From an uncultured Collinsella sp. (GTDB taxonomy: Bacteria; Actinomycetota; Coriobacteriia; Coriobacteriales; Coriobacteriaceae): a DNA stretch of 64,000 bases. Where the stretch lies: the NCBI GenBank assembly GCA_902479065.1, contig CABSNM010000007.1, forward strand, positions 1 through 64,000. The letters run 5' to 3'. The position numbers were made by a program, and so were the translations under genes. Below the pieces are notes generated by a model. It was not told where the DNA came from and ran no database searches. It was given only the letters and a program-made list of their open reading frames with translations. This document shows, in pieces, positions 28,342 through 38,014 of the stretch. Within the stretch, counting starts at the first letter, position 1, and each line of letters starts with the position of its first letter.

Positions 28342-30114
28342 TCAGTCGAGCTCGTGCGCACGCGCACCTTCGAACTGCATTCGATAGTAACGGGCATAGG
28401 TGCCGCCACGGGCGAGAAGCTCCTCGTGCGTGCCACGCTCCACAACGCGACCATGCTCAACGGTCGCAATCTCATCGGCATGCTTAATGGTCGAAAGACG
28501 GTGGGCGATGATAATCGTGGTGCGGCCGCGTGCCAGCTCTTCGAGTGACTCCTGCACCGCCTCCTCGCTCTCGTTATCCAAAGCACTCGTCGCCTCGTCC
28601 AAAATCAGGATCTTGGGGTTCTTGAGAAACACGCGCGCGATGGCAACGCGCTGCTTCTGTCCGCCCGAAAGACGGCTGCCGCGCTCGCCCACCACGGTGT
28701 CGTAGCCCTGCGGAAGCGACTCGATAAAGGCATCGATGTTGGCGCGACGGGCGGCCTCGGCGATCTCTTCTGCCGTAGCGCCCGGCTTGCCGTAGGCGAT
28801 GTTCTCGCCAATCGTACCGTCAAATAGATAGACATCCTGCTGCACCAGGCCGATGGCGCGACGCAGGCTCTGCTGCGTCACATCACGCACGTCCTGGCCG
28901 TCGATGCTAATGGATCCGGCAGCCACGTCATAAAAGCGCGGCAGCAGCGAACAGGTCGTGGACTTGCCGCCGCCCGAAGGGCCAACCAAAGCGATGGTCT
29001 GCCCGGGCTTGATGGACAGGTCCATATGGTCGATAACGGGACGCTCGTCGGCATAGCCCTCGCCCAGCTCAACGTCCTCGTAGTTAAAGCACACGTCGTG
29101 ATACTCCACGGCGCCGGCAGTCACCTGCAGATCCGTAGCGCCCGGCTTGTCCTGGATATCCGGCGCGGTCGAGAGCACCTCGTCCATACGCTTAAAGCCG
29201 GCGATAGCCTTCTGATACGTTTCGGCCGAATTGACGAGTGTCTCGAGCGGCGTGCAGAACAGCGAAATGTAGAGAGCGAAGGTTGCCATATCGACCGCCT
29301 GCAGCTGACCCTGGGCAACGAGCCAACCACCCAGCAGCACCACGATCACATAGAGCACACCCGAGAGCAGGCCATACGTCGCGGTATAGACGCCCATGGC
29401 GTGATACATGTTCTCCTTGGACGAAAGGTAGCGATTGTTGGAGGCGCGGAACTTGAAGCGTTCGGTCTCCTCATTGGCAAAGCTCTTGACCACGCGCATG
29501 CCCGCCAGCGAATCCTGCAGCTGCGCATTAATGCCGCTGATTTTTTTGCGGTTGTCGCTAAAGACCTCGCGCATGCGCATGTTCTGCCAAAACATGATGA
29601 CCGCAAACGCTGCCGTCACCACAGCCATGGCAAGCGCCAGGACCGGGGCGATGGTAAAGAGGATCACAAACGAGCCGATAATCTCGATGCCGCAGATGAT
29701 GATCCACTCGGGCACGTGGTGCGCCGCCTCGCAGATATCGAACAGGTCGTTGACCACGCGGCTCATCATGTCGCCCGAGCTGTTGCGGTCGAAGTATGCA
29801 AAGCTAAAGCGCTCATACTGGTCGAACAGGTCCTCGCGCATCTTGGACTCCATGCGCGCGCCCATCACGTGACCCCAGTAGCTCACAAAGTAGCGGCAGG
29901 CACAGCGAACGGCATACATCAGCACCAAGCCCACCGCGATCATGCCGAGCGCCTGCATAATGGCAGCCTGACCCTGAGTAAATAGCCCACCGGTCAAATT
30001 GCGCAGAATAATAGGAAACGCAAGGTCAATGGCAGCAAGCACCAGAGCACAAACAGTATCAGCAACAAAAAGCCCCATCTGGGGCTCGTAATACGAAAGA
30101 AACCTCTTAAACAT
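28342..30114 (-). CDS. ABC exporter, fused permease-ATPase half-transporter
   Basis: 590 aa type I exporter acting as a dimer, in the MsbA/lipid-drug family. Six membrane spans occupy about residues 15-300. The ATPase domain has Walker A VGPSGGGKST, Q-loop VQQDVYLFDGT, signature RLSGGQKQR, Walker B ILILDEATSALD and IIAHRLST. The substrate cannot be predicted; such genes are often labelled multidrug or lipid transporter. ATG 30114 has GAGGA upstream. It runs ahead of the unknown membrane protein at 27357, which might be a partner. Confidence 0.9.
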   Translation of the reverse strand: MFKRFLSYYEPQMGLFVADTVCALVLAAIDLAFPIILRNLTGGLFTQGQAAIMQALGMIAVGLVLMYAVRCACRYFVSYWGHVMGARMESKMREDLFDQYERFSFAYFDRNSSGDMMSRVVNDLFDICEAAHHVPEWIIICGIEIIGSFVILFTIAPVLALAMAVVTAAFAVIMFWQNMRMREVFSDNRKKISGINAQLQDSLAGMRVVKSFANEETERFKFRASNNRYLSSKENMYHAMGVYTATYGLLSGVLYVIVVLLGGWLVAQGQLQAVDMATFALYISLFCTPLETLVNSAETYQKAIAGFKRMDEVLSTAPDIQDKPGATDLQVTAGAVEYHDVCFNYEDVELGEGYADERPVIDHMDLSIKPGQTIALVGPSGGGKSTTCSLLPRFYDVAAGSISIDGQDVRDVTQQSLRRAIGLVQQDVYLFDGTIGENIAYGKPGATAEEIAEAARRANIDAFIESLPQGYDTVVGERGSRLSGGQKQRVAIARVFLKNPKILILDEATSALDNESEEAVQESLEELARGRTTIIIAHRLSTIKHADEIATVEHGRVVERGTHEELLARGGTYARYYRMQFEGARAHELD

Positions 30115-30214
30115 GCAGTCCTCGAAGAGAAATAAATAGCGTGATAAATCCGGTTGAGCCGGTCGGGCTGAAAACAAAGCGTCTCAACAAACATAACGCC
30201 GATGTTCTAGCAAC

Positions 30215-30361
30215 GTCAGCGAAAACGTCCCTAAGCGAGCAAGGTGCCTTGAAAGAGGAGCGACGCGTACTTCGGTACGCGAGCGACGATTGAAAGGCAG
30301 ATTGCCGCTTAGGGGCGTTTGCAGCGTCGACTCGTTACGCGGTTTGGTAAAACCGCGTAAC
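30215..30361. repeat. covarying structured element, copy B (downstream of the Nudix gene)
   Basis: Read on the plus strand, P1 is AACGTCCCTAAGCG (30224-30237) with 30306-30319. P2 is GCAA-GG-TGCCTT (30239-30250) with AAGGCA-GA-TTGC (30294-30305). The middle holds GAAAGAGGAGCGA, a CGCGTAC-TTCG-GTACGCG hairpin (30264-30281) and AGCGACGATTGA. The final 28-nt hairpin (30334-30361) is identical to that of copy A and touches the stop of the Nudix gene. Copies A and B also share short flanks such as GTCAGCGAAAAC and TTTGCAGCGTCGA. Confidence 0.75.
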
Positions 30362-31057
30362 CTAGAGTTCCGTGCCCCCAAGGCGGTGCGCGATGCTATC
30401 GCAGGCCAAGGCGCCTACGACGGTCTTGGCGTCTTCGATCTTGCCGTCGAGCACGGCGTCGATCAGCTCGTGCAGCGGCACGAGGTCCACGTTGACAAAC
30501 TCGTCATCATCGGGGTTGGGTGCATCGAACTCGAGCTTGGTGGCCAGGTAGATGTGAATGATCTCGTCACAGAAGCCGCAGGACGTGACAATCGACGTCA
30601 AAAAGCGAATGCGACCGGCCCTAAAGCCCGTCTCCTCATGCAGTTCGCGCTTGGCGCAATCAAGCGGGTCCTCGCCTGGATCGAGCTTGCCGGCGGGAAT
30701 CTCGACCGTCACGCGGTCGATGGCGGTGCGGTACTGACGCACCAGTACGATCTTGCCGCTCTCGGTCAGTGCCACAACAGCCGCCGCACCCGGATGGCGA
30801 ACGATATCGCGGGCGCTGCGGCGACCGTTGGGCAGCTCAACCTCAAGACGGTGGACATCGAGGATCTTGCCCTTCCAGGCGCACTCCTCCGAAAGAATCT
30901 TCTCGTGCAGCTCGGCATCGTGCGGGTCGTCATCGCCCAGCACCAGCGCCGGCTCGTCAGCGACCTCGCCACCAGGCTCGCCCTCGTCGTGCCCATACAC
31001 GCGGCTGTCCTCTTCGACGATCTGCGCGTCCACGAGCTCTTCGTTCTTCTCGTCCAT
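30362..31057 (-). CDS. Nudix hydrolase (ADP-ribose pyrophosphatase type)
   Basis: 231 aa. The Nudix box GKLDPGEDPLDCAKRELHEETG lies about residues 122-143, with the flanking VEIPAG and TSIVTSCGFCDE typical of ADP-ribose pyrophosphatases, which cleave ADP-sugars. An acidic extension of about 45 residues (Asp/Glu-rich) precedes the domain and is not part of the family core. ATG 31057 is 9 bases from GAGAGGA; ATG 31066 is too close. It is the gene after purD, with a 21-base gap. Confidence 0.88.
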   Translation of the reverse strand: MDEKNEELVDAQIVEEDSRVYGHDEGEPGGEVADEPALVLGDDDPHDAELHEKILSEECAWKGKILDVHRLEVELPNGRRSARDIVRHPGAAAVVALTESGKIVLVRQYRTAIDRVTVEIPAGKLDPGEDPLDCAKRELHEETGFRAGRIRFLTSIVTSCGFCDEIIHIYLATKLEFDAPNPDDDEFVNVDLVPLHELIDAVLDGKIEDAKTVVGALACDSIAHRLGGTEL

Positions 31058-31078
31058 CCGTCTCATTCCTCTCGGATT

Positions 31079-32383
31079 TTAGGCATCCCAGGCGTCGCGG
31101 CCGCGCAGCGCGCGCAGGCCGATGTCGTGACGCAGGGTCTTGCCCTCAAAATCAATCTTCTCGCAGGCCTCGTAGGCAAGGTTGCGGGCGTTCTCAAACG
31201 TATCGCCCAGCGCGGTCACGGCAAGCACACGGCCGCCGTTGGTCACGAGCCGGCCGTCCACCACGGCGGTGCCGGCATGGTACACGGTCACGTTCTCCAT
31301 AGCCTCGGCGTCGGCGATGCCGGTGATGACTTTGCCCTTCTCGTAGCTGCCGGGATAGCCCGCGCTCGTCAGAACAACAGCCACGGCCCACTCGTCGCGC
31401 CAGTCGAGTTCAATCTGGTCGAGCTCGCAGTTGGCACAAGCCAGCATGACCTCGACCAGGTCGTTCTTAAGGCGCGGCAGCACGACCTGCGTCTCGGGGT
31501 CGCCAAAGCGGGCATTGAACTCCAACACCTTGGGGCCGGTAGGCGTAAGCATAAAGCCGCCGTACAGGCAGCCGCGGTAGTCGATACCCTCGGCAGCGAG
31601 CTCGGCCACGGTCTGCTCCATGACCGCCACCATGGTGGCGTGCTCCTCGTCAGTCACGATGGGCACCGGGCTGTAGACGCCCATGCCGCCGGTGTTGGGA
31701 CCAAGGTCGCCCTCAAGCGCGCGCTTGTGGTCCTGCGAGGTAGCCATGGGGCGCACGGTCTTGCCGTCGGTAAAGGCCAGCAGCGAGCACTCGGGGCCAA
31801 CGAGCATCTCCTCGATAACCACGGTGTTGCCGGCATCGCCAAAGGTGCCGCCAAAGCACTCGCGCACGGCCTCCTCGGCCTGCTCAAGTTCGGTCGCCAC
31901 GATAACGCCCTTGCCTGCGGCAAGGCCGTCGGCCTTGACGACCAGCGGGGCGCCTTGCTCGCGTACGTAGGCGAGAGCCGAAGCCTCGTCGGTAAACGAG
32001 CCGTAGGCTGCCGTCGGAATGCCCGCACGCTCCATGAGCTGCTTGGAGAACAGCTTGGAGCCCTCCATCTGGGCGCCCTCGGCACCCGGGCCAAAGCAGG
32101 GAATACCCGCCGCGCGCACGGCATCGGCCACGCCCGCCACGAGCGGAGCCTCGGGGCCAATTACCACGAGTCCGCATCCGTGGCTCTGCGCAAACGCCGC
32201 CACGGCCGCAGGATCGCAGTCGTCGAAAACAACGTTCTCGCCGCAGTTCGCGGTGCCGCCGTTACCCGGCGCGATGTAGAGCTTGCCGGCGCGCGGTGAT
32301 GCTGCGAGCTTAGCTGCCAAAGCATGCTCACGGCCGCCGCTGCCCAACAACAGGATGTCGATGGTTTGAGTGTCCGCCTTCAA
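31079..32383 (-). CDS. purD: phosphoribosylamine-glycine ligase
   Basis: Second step of purine synthesis, in the ATP-grasp family. It is 434 aa. Motifs are DILLLGSGGREHALA, PEAPLVAGVADA, ADGLAAGKGV, SLLAFTDGKTV, LEFNARFGDPETQ and NGGRVLAVTALGDT. I place the start at the TTG at 32383, because AGGAGG lies five bases upstream and the protein then begins just before the nucleotide fold. Earlier in-frame codons would extend into the terminator region. Confidence 0.93.
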   Translation of the reverse strand: MKADTQTIDILLLGSGGREHALAAKLAASPRAGKLYIAPGNGGTANCGENVVFDDCDPAAVAAFAQSHGCGLVVIGPEAPLVAGVADAVRAAGIPCFGPGAEGAQMEGSKLFSKQLMERAGIPTAAYGSFTDEASALAYVREQGAPLVVKADGLAAGKGVIVATELEQAEEAVRECFGGTFGDAGNTVVIEEMLVGPECSLLAFTDGKTVRPMATSQDHKRALEGDLGPNTGGMGVYSPVPIVTDEEHATMVAVMEQTVAELAAEGIDYRGCLYGGFMLTPTGPKVLEFNARFGDPETQVVLPRLKNDLVEVMLACANCELDQIELDWRDEWAVAVVLTSAGYPGSYEKGKVITGIADAEAMENVTVYHAGTAVVDGRLVTNGGRVLAVTALGDTFENARNLAYEACEKIDFEGKTLRHDIGLRALRGRDAWDA

Positions 32384-32437
32384 GGGTGCCTCCTCTATGG
32401 ATGAACGGCCCGCTCCGCGCGAGCCCTTTGCAAGCAA

Positions 32438-32479
32438 ATATACCCCTCGGCCGCCCGTCCGGGCTGCAAAGGGGTATAT
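32438..32479 (-). terminator. terminator of purA
   Basis: ATATACCCCT (32438-32447) and AGGGGTATAT (32470-32479) pair, with an inner GCCCG/CGGGC stem. On the minus strand TTGCTTGC follows, so the U-run is weak. It lies between purA and purD. Confidence 0.6.
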
Positions 32480-32501
32480 CGCAATAACCAAATAGTCCCG
32501 A

Positions 32502-33788
<1,287 letters not shown>

Positions 33789-33881
33789 GTTTACTCCTTA
33801 CATTCATGGACTGTCTACGCGCCACGCCGGCACGCAGAAGCACAAAACATTCCCAGTATACCCGTGCAACGGGCGCCTGTC

Positions 33882-35273
33882 CTACTCCTCGGCATGTGCC
33901 CCATCAAGCTCATAGAACTTGGTGGATGCCGGCAGGAACATCAGGTCGACGTCGCCGATCGGGCCCGAACGGTTCTTGGCCACGACGATACGCGTAACGC
34001 CCTCGTCGGGTCGATCGTCGCGCGAGGCTTCGGCCTCGTCGGCGGAGCGGTCCAAGAACATAACGATATCGGCGTCCTGTTCGATGGAGCCCGATTCACG
34101 AAGGTCGGAAAGCTGTGGGCGCTTGCCGGTACGGGATTCGACCTGACGCGAGAGCTGTGACAGCGCGATGAGCGGGATCTTGAGCTCCTTGGCCATGATC
34201 TTCAAACCACGCGACATCTCCGAGACCTCGACGGTACGGCTCTCGGAGCGGCGTCCCGGCGGAGGACTCACCAGCTGCAGGTAGTCCAAGATGATGATTG
34301 CCTTCTCCTTGTTATGGAGCATACGGCGGCTCTTGGCGCGAATCTCGGTCACTGTGGTGCCGGGCGTATCGTCAATCAGAATATCGAGCTTGGACAAGGT
34401 CTGCGTGGCCTCGTTGATATTGGCCCACTGCTCGGGGCTAATGCGGCCCATGCGGAAGTCACTGATCGAGATCATGGCGTAGGCGCAAATCAGACGCTGG
34501 GCAATTTCCTTGCCCGACATCTCCAGCGAGAAGAAGCCGACGGTATAACCAGCAGCGGCAGCGTTGAGCGCCAGATTCAGGGCGAACGACGTCTTACCTA
34601 CAGCAGGACGGGCGCCGATGATGATGAGCTGGCCTTCGCGAAAACCCATGAGCATGCGGTCGAGCGACGGGAAGCCCGTGGGCACGCCCGCAGCCTGGCC
34701 ACCGGCCTGGCACACTTCCTCGGCCTCGTTATAGGCCTCGACCATAAACTCGGTCAGCGTCTTGTAGCTCGACTTGACCTCGCGCGCCGTAACCTTGAGC
34801 AGCTTGCTCTCGGCCAGCTCGACAACCTCTTTGGTGTCGGTGGGGGCGTTATATGCCAGCGCGTTGATCTCGTTGGTGGCGCCGATCAGCTCGCGCAGCA
34901 TCGAATCGCGGCGAACGATGGCGGCATGGTGCTGCCAGTTGACGAGCGACAGGGTCTGACCCATCAGCTCCAAAATGTACGCCTCGCCGCCCACGGCATC
35001 GAGCTTGTTGATGCTTCGCAGGTAATCGATCAGCGAGATGGAGTCGATGGGAATGCGGCTGTTGTACATATCGACCATCGCGGTATAGATGGTCTTATGA
35101 ATGGGCCGGTAGAAGTCATCAGGCTGCAGCTCGACCTGGGCCTCTTCGACCACCTCGGGCGATAGCAGCATAGCGGCCAGTACATTGGCCTCTGCATCTT
35201 GGTTTTGGGGAAGACCCAACTTTGAGCCGCGGTCCTCGACCGTCAGCCCGGTCTCCCTATCGTCATATGCCAT
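33882..35273 (-). CDS. dnaB: replicative DNA helicase
   Basis: Hexameric fork helicase of 463 aa, with no intein. The N-terminal interaction domain (PQNQDAEANVLAAMLLS) leads to the RecA-like domain with Walker A GARPAVGKTSFALNLALN, FSLEMS, KAIIILDYLQLV and the C-terminal REIKARSR(R)-type region. I chose ATG 35273, 6 bases from GAGGA; two upstream ATGs are too close to it. It follows rplI across a terminator, and its loader may be the DciA-like protein at 49489. Confidence 0.95.
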   Translation of the reverse strand: MAYDDRETGLTVEDRGSKLGLPQNQDAEANVLAAMLLSPEVVEEAQVELQPDDFYRPIHKTIYTAMVDMYNSRIPIDSISLIDYLRSINKLDAVGGEAYILELMGQTLSLVNWQHHAAIVRRDSMLRELIGATNEINALAYNAPTDTKEVVELAESKLLKVTAREVKSSYKTLTEFMVEAYNEAEEVCQAGGQAAGVPTGFPSLDRMLMGFREGQLIIIGARPAVGKTSFALNLALNAAAAGYTVGFFSLEMSGKEIAQRLICAYAMISISDFRMGRISPEQWANINEATQTLSKLDILIDDTPGTTVTEIRAKSRRMLHNKEKAIIILDYLQLVSPPPGRRSESRTVEVSEMSRGLKIMAKELKIPLIALSQLSRQVESRTGKRPQLSDLRESGSIEQDADIVMFLDRSADEAEASRDDRPDEGVTRIVVAKNRSGPIGDVDLMFLPASTKFYELDGAHAEE

Positions 35274-35426
35274 GAGCATCCTCATTCATATCGCTTGCGA
35301 GCATCCATAGTATCAGCCACGGTCCCAAAACGCGCCGCACGCGGCCAATCATCACCGAACCAAACGGATGAACGGTTCTGTACACAGGACTTCGACGCGA
35401 CGTTCACTATGACACTCACTCAGCGC

Positions 35427-35467
35427 AAAAAAAACAAAAGGGCGCCCTGGTTTCCCAGAGCGCCCTT
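35427..35467 (-). terminator. terminator of the rpsF-ssb-rpsR-rplI operon
   Basis: AAGGGCGC...GCGCCCTT arms (35438-35467) with one mismatch are followed by TTTTGTTTTTTTT on the minus strand. Confidence 0.88.
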
Positions 35468-35499
35468 CTTAGAACAAGATTGTTGCGTTGCAGCAAATG

Positions 35500-36021
35500 C
35501 TACTCGGCAGCAGCCTCAGTCTCGACCTCGGCGGTCTCGGCCTCGGCGACCTCAGCCTCGGCAGCGAGCTCCTCGGCGGTAACGCCGACGAGAACGACAA
35601 CCTCGGCCTTGATCTCGCGGTACAGCGAGATGGCAACGGTGTGGGCGCCGGCAACCTTGATGGGCTTACCGAGCTCGACGCGCTTGCGGTCGATGTCCAT
35701 ACCGAGCTGAGCCTTGATGGCGTCAGCGATCATAGCGGCGGTAACGGAGCCAAAGAGGATGCCCTCGTCGCCGACCTTGACGTCAACGGTGACCGTCTTG
35801 CCCTCGAAGGCAGCCTTGGTCTCGTTGGCGGTAGCCAGACGGACGGCCTCGCGCTTGGCGATGTTGTTGCGACGCTCGTCAAGCTGCTTGAGGTTGCCCT
35901 TGGTGGCGGCAACAGCGAGCTTCTTGGGGAACAGGAAGTTCTCAGCGTAACCCTGAGCGACCTCTACGACGTCACCCTCGCCGCCCTTGCCCTTGATCTC
36001 ATCGAGAAGAATAACCTTCAT
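35500..36021 (-). CDS. rplI: ribosomal protein bL9
   Basis: 173 aa. The N-terminal domain MKVILLDEIKGKGGEGDVVEVAQGYA(EN)FLFPK is diagnostic, followed by the long helix and the C-terminal domain. The last 25 residues are a repetitive Ala/Glu/Val tail (AEEL to AAAE) beyond the usual length of about 148. ATG 36021 follows AAGGGAGA. It is the last gene of the ribosomal cluster. Confidence 0.97.
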   Translation of the reverse strand: MKVILLDEIKGKGGEGDVVEVAQGYAENFLFPKKLAVAATKGNLKQLDERRNNIAKREAVRLATANETKAAFEGKTVTVDVKVGDEGILFGSVTAAMIADAIKAQLGMDIDRKRVELGKPIKVAGAHTVAISLYREIKAEVVVLVGVTAEELAAEAEVAEAETAEVETEAAAE

Positions 36022-36036
36022 GATGCGTCTCCCTTC

Positions 36037-36303
36037 TTAGCCGCGGTCGCGGTTGCCACGAGAGGAAACCACGGGGACGGTGTACGGCAGGAGAGCCATC
36101 TCGCGGGCGCGCTTGATGGCGTTGGCGATGTCATGCTGATGCTGCGTGCAAGCGCCAGTGACGCGACGGGGCTTGATCTTGCCACGGTCGGTCATGTACT
36201 TACGGAGAAGCTGAGTGTCCTTATAGTCGATGAACTCAGTGTTCTCCTTGCAGAACTGGCAGTACTTACGACGCGGCTGACGTGCAGAAAAATCATTAGC
36301 CAT
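36037..36303 (-). CDS. rpsR: ribosomal protein bS18
   Basis: 88 aa. RRKYCQFC and the later GACTQHQ keep the four zinc-type ligands, so this is the Cys-containing form of S18. LRKYMTDRGKIKPRRVTG is the family core. I chose ATG 36303, with GAAAGG upstream, over an earlier in-frame start lacking a site. It binds rRNA with S6, encoded two genes upstream. Confidence 0.97.
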   Translation of the reverse strand: MANDFSARQPRRKYCQFCKENTEFIDYKDTQLLRKYMTDRGKIKPRRVTGACTQHQHDIANAIKRAREMALLPYTVPVVSSRGNRDRG

Positions 36304-36375
36304 GTCAAAATACCTTTCATTTGGCAACTTCGGCGAACCGAAGCCGCCTCTCACTCAAAAATAGGTGAACAACCC

Positions 36376-36828
36376 TTAGAACGGGATGTCCTCATCGTAG
36401 ACGTCGACCGCGGGCGGCGTAGCCACCGGCGCGGCAGGACGTGCTGCAGGCGCGGGAGCTGCGGGGGCGTAACCGCCCTGGTCGTAGCCACCCTGGCCAC
36501 CACGGGAGCTCATAAACTCGATCTCATCGACGATGACCTCAAGTTTGCTCCGGCGCTGGCCGTCGCGCTCCCAAGAGCTGTAGCGCAGCTTGCCCTCGAT
36601 CGCGACCTTGTTTCCCTTTGCCAGGAAACGGCTCACGGCCTCGGCGCGGGTGCCGAACATGGTGCAGTCGACAAAGTTGGGATAGTCCTCCCACTCGCCA
36701 GTCTGCGCGTTGCGGCGACGATCGTTCACGGCGACGCCAAAGGACAGAACCTGGGTTCCGCCGGCTGTGGCGCGCAGCTCGGGATCGCGGGTGAGGTTAC
36801 CGGTGATGTTCACTCGATTGATGCTCAT
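36376..36828 (-). CDS. ssb: single-stranded DNA-binding protein
   Basis: 150 aa. The OB fold runs from MSINRVNITGNLTRDPELR to about residue 108 and includes WERDGQRRSKLEVIVDEIEFM. A Gly/Ala/Pro-rich linker then leads to the acidic tip DEDIPF, which recruits replication partners. It lies between rpsF and rpsR, as in many bacteria. Confidence 0.97.
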   Translation of the reverse strand: MSINRVNITGNLTRDPELRATAGGTQVLSFGVAVNDRRRNAQTGEWEDYPNFVDCTMFGTRAEAVSRFLAKGNKVAIEGKLRYSSWERDGQRRSKLEVIVDEIEFMSSRGGQGGYDQGGYAPAAPAPAARPAAPVATPPAVDVYDEDIPF

Positions 36829-36876
36829 AACTCACTACTTCCTCTTGGGGCACAAGCCCAGTCCAAAACGACAGTC

Positions 36877-37170
36877 TTACTCCTGGTCGTCGCGACGGAC
36901 GATCATGTGGCGGACCACAGCGTCGGTGATGCGCAGGACGCGATCAAGCTCGGCGATCTGGGTAGGATCTGCGTGGAAGTTGATGAGGGTGTAGTCACCA
37001 TCGGTGAGGTCGTTGATCTCGTAGGCGAGCTTGCGCTTGCCCCACTCGTCAACGGAGTCGACCTTGCCAGCGCCCTCAGCGATCGTGGTATCGATACGCT
37101 TCATAACAGCGAGACGAGTCTCGGGGTCGAGCGACGGGTCAACAAAGAACAGCAGTTCATAAGCCTTCAT
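36877..37170 (-). CDS. rpsF: ribosomal protein bS6
   Basis: 97 aa. It begins MKAYELLFFVDPSLDPETR and has WGKRKLAYEINDLTDGDYTLINFHAD, typical of S6. ATG 37170 is preceded by GAGGAGGTGACAAT. It is the first gene of the operon, with a good promoter and a leader hairpin upstream (37197-37270). Confidence 0.97.
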   Translation of the reverse strand: MKAYELLFFVDPSLDPETRLAVMKRIDTTIAEGAGKVDSVDEWGKRKLAYEINDLTDGDYTLINFHADPTQIAELDRVLRITDAVVRHMIVRRDDQE

Positions 37171-37196
37171 ATTGTCACCTCCTCTGGGCAAATGTG

Positions 37197-37225
37197 GCTT
37201 CAGGTCGTGAAGGTGCGCCTGAAGC
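37197..37225 (-). promoter_or_regulatory. rpsF leader hairpin, possible S6:S18 autoregulation
   Basis: GCTTCAGG and CCTGAAGC pair around a 13-nt loop, just upstream of the rpsF ribosome site. The position fits the S6:S18 leader known in other bacteria, but I could not match its CCG bulge with confidence. Confidence 0.4.
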
Positions 37226-37241
37226 AGGAAAAGACTTGGTA

Positions 37242-37270
37242 ATAATATCTTTCAACCTCCTAGGCTGCAA
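37242..37270 (-). promoter_or_regulatory. rpsF operon promoter
   Basis: On the minus strand TTGCAG (37265-37270), 17 bases and TATTAT (37242-37247) form a sigma-70-type promoter. Confidence 0.6.
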
Positions 37271-37630
37271 GAATATGCAGCTACAACCTCATGACCTCCA
37301 CATATGCCCATACTCGCACGACGTTTCATGCGCATTCCAACCAAATGCTGACCAAAAGCTTGACGGATCTGTGGACAAGATACGGTGCCGTGAGGACAAG
37401 CTGAGCCAAGACGCAGGTCAACGGGCGCATGGTTGTGGTCACAAAATGCATACCAGTGGCCCACAGCACCACCCAAAGATTTTTAAATTCATTGCCAAAT
37501 CGCTTATAAATACCCCTTTTGAACAATTGTGTTGATCAACTACGCTGGTCGGAAGCCGTTTTTTGGCATCTCAAACCCCGCTGCAACGCCAAACGCGGCC
37601 AAGCGTTTTAAAAAATGCCAACTTTTCTGT
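37271..37630. other. intergenic DNA with no recognised feature
   Basis: About 360 bases between the rpsF promoter and the tRNA-Ser promoter. Short frames exist on both strands but have no ribosome site or recognisable product. No strong repeat or hairpin is seen. Confidence 0.5.
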
Positions 37631-37658
37631 TTGCACTTTGCGATTCCTCGTGTATACT
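37631..37658 (+). promoter_or_regulatory. promoter of tRNA-Ser genes
   Basis: TTGCAC (37631-37636), 16 bases and TATACT (37653-37658) end 16 bases before the tRNA. Confidence 0.65.
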
Positions 37659-37674
37659 GACTTTCGCATTTAAC

Positions 37675-37765
37675 GGAGAGTTGTCCGAGTGGCCGAAGGA
37701 GCACGATTGGAAATCGTGTAGGCGTCAAAAGCGTCTCCAGGGTTCAAATCCCTGACTCTCCGCCA
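37675..37765 (+). tRNA. tRNA-Ser (anticodon GGA)
   Basis: 91 nt with the long variable arm typical of tRNA-Ser. The acceptor GGAGAG pairs with CTCTCC. The anticodon GGA sits in the stem CACGATTGGAAATCGTG. CCA is encoded (37763-37765). Confidence 0.96.
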
Positions 37766-37774
37766 GTTAATTCC

Positions 37775-37805
37775 AAAGCAGGCCTTCGAGCCTGCTTTGT
37801 TTTTA
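37775..37805 (+). terminator. terminator between the tRNA-Ser genes
   Basis: AAAGCAGGC and GCCTGCTTT pair, followed by GTTTTT. Confidence 0.85.
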
Positions 37806-37813
37806 CCCCACGC

Positions 37814-37904
37814 GGAGGGGTGGCAGAGTGGTTGAATGCGGCGGTCTCGAAAACCGTTTGGCCTGTATAAGGTCACGAGGGTTCGAATCCCTCCTCCTCC
37901 GCCA
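37814..37904 (+). tRNA. tRNA-Ser (anticodon CGA)
   Basis: 91 nt. The acceptor GGAGGGG pairs with CTCCTCC with one wobble. The anticodon CGA lies in CGGTCTCGAAAACCG. A long variable arm, the T-loop GGTTCGAATCC and an encoded CCA are present. An inverted partial copy of its 3' end is at 37969-37993. Confidence 0.95.
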
Positions 37905-37915
37905 TTTTGGTTGAG

Positions 37916-37945
37916 AAAGCTCCCGAGAATGGGAGCTTTTTTGTT
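37916..37945 (+). terminator. terminator of tRNA-Ser(CGA)
   Basis: AAAGCTCCC and GGGAGCTTT, with a GAGAAT loop, are followed by TTTTGTTTT. Confidence 0.85.
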
Positions 37946-37968
37946 TTGAGTCCCCAACAAGCAAACAC

Positions 37969-37993
37969 GGCGGAGGAGGAGGGATTCGAACCC
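37969..37993 (-). pseudogene. inverted 3' fragment of tRNA-Ser(CGA)
   Basis: 25 bases are an exact reverse copy of 37879-37903, the T-loop and acceptor strand of the neighbouring tRNA, lacking the last A of CCA. No tRNA body is attached, so it is not a functional gene. Confidence 0.75.
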
Positions 37994-38014
37994 GCCAGGG
38001 CCCGGAGCGTAAAG

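Noticed and set aside
37194..37535. Plus-strand frame upstream of the tRNA-Ser genes
   Set aside because: Overlaps the rpsF leader and promoter region, has no ribosome site, and resembles no protein.
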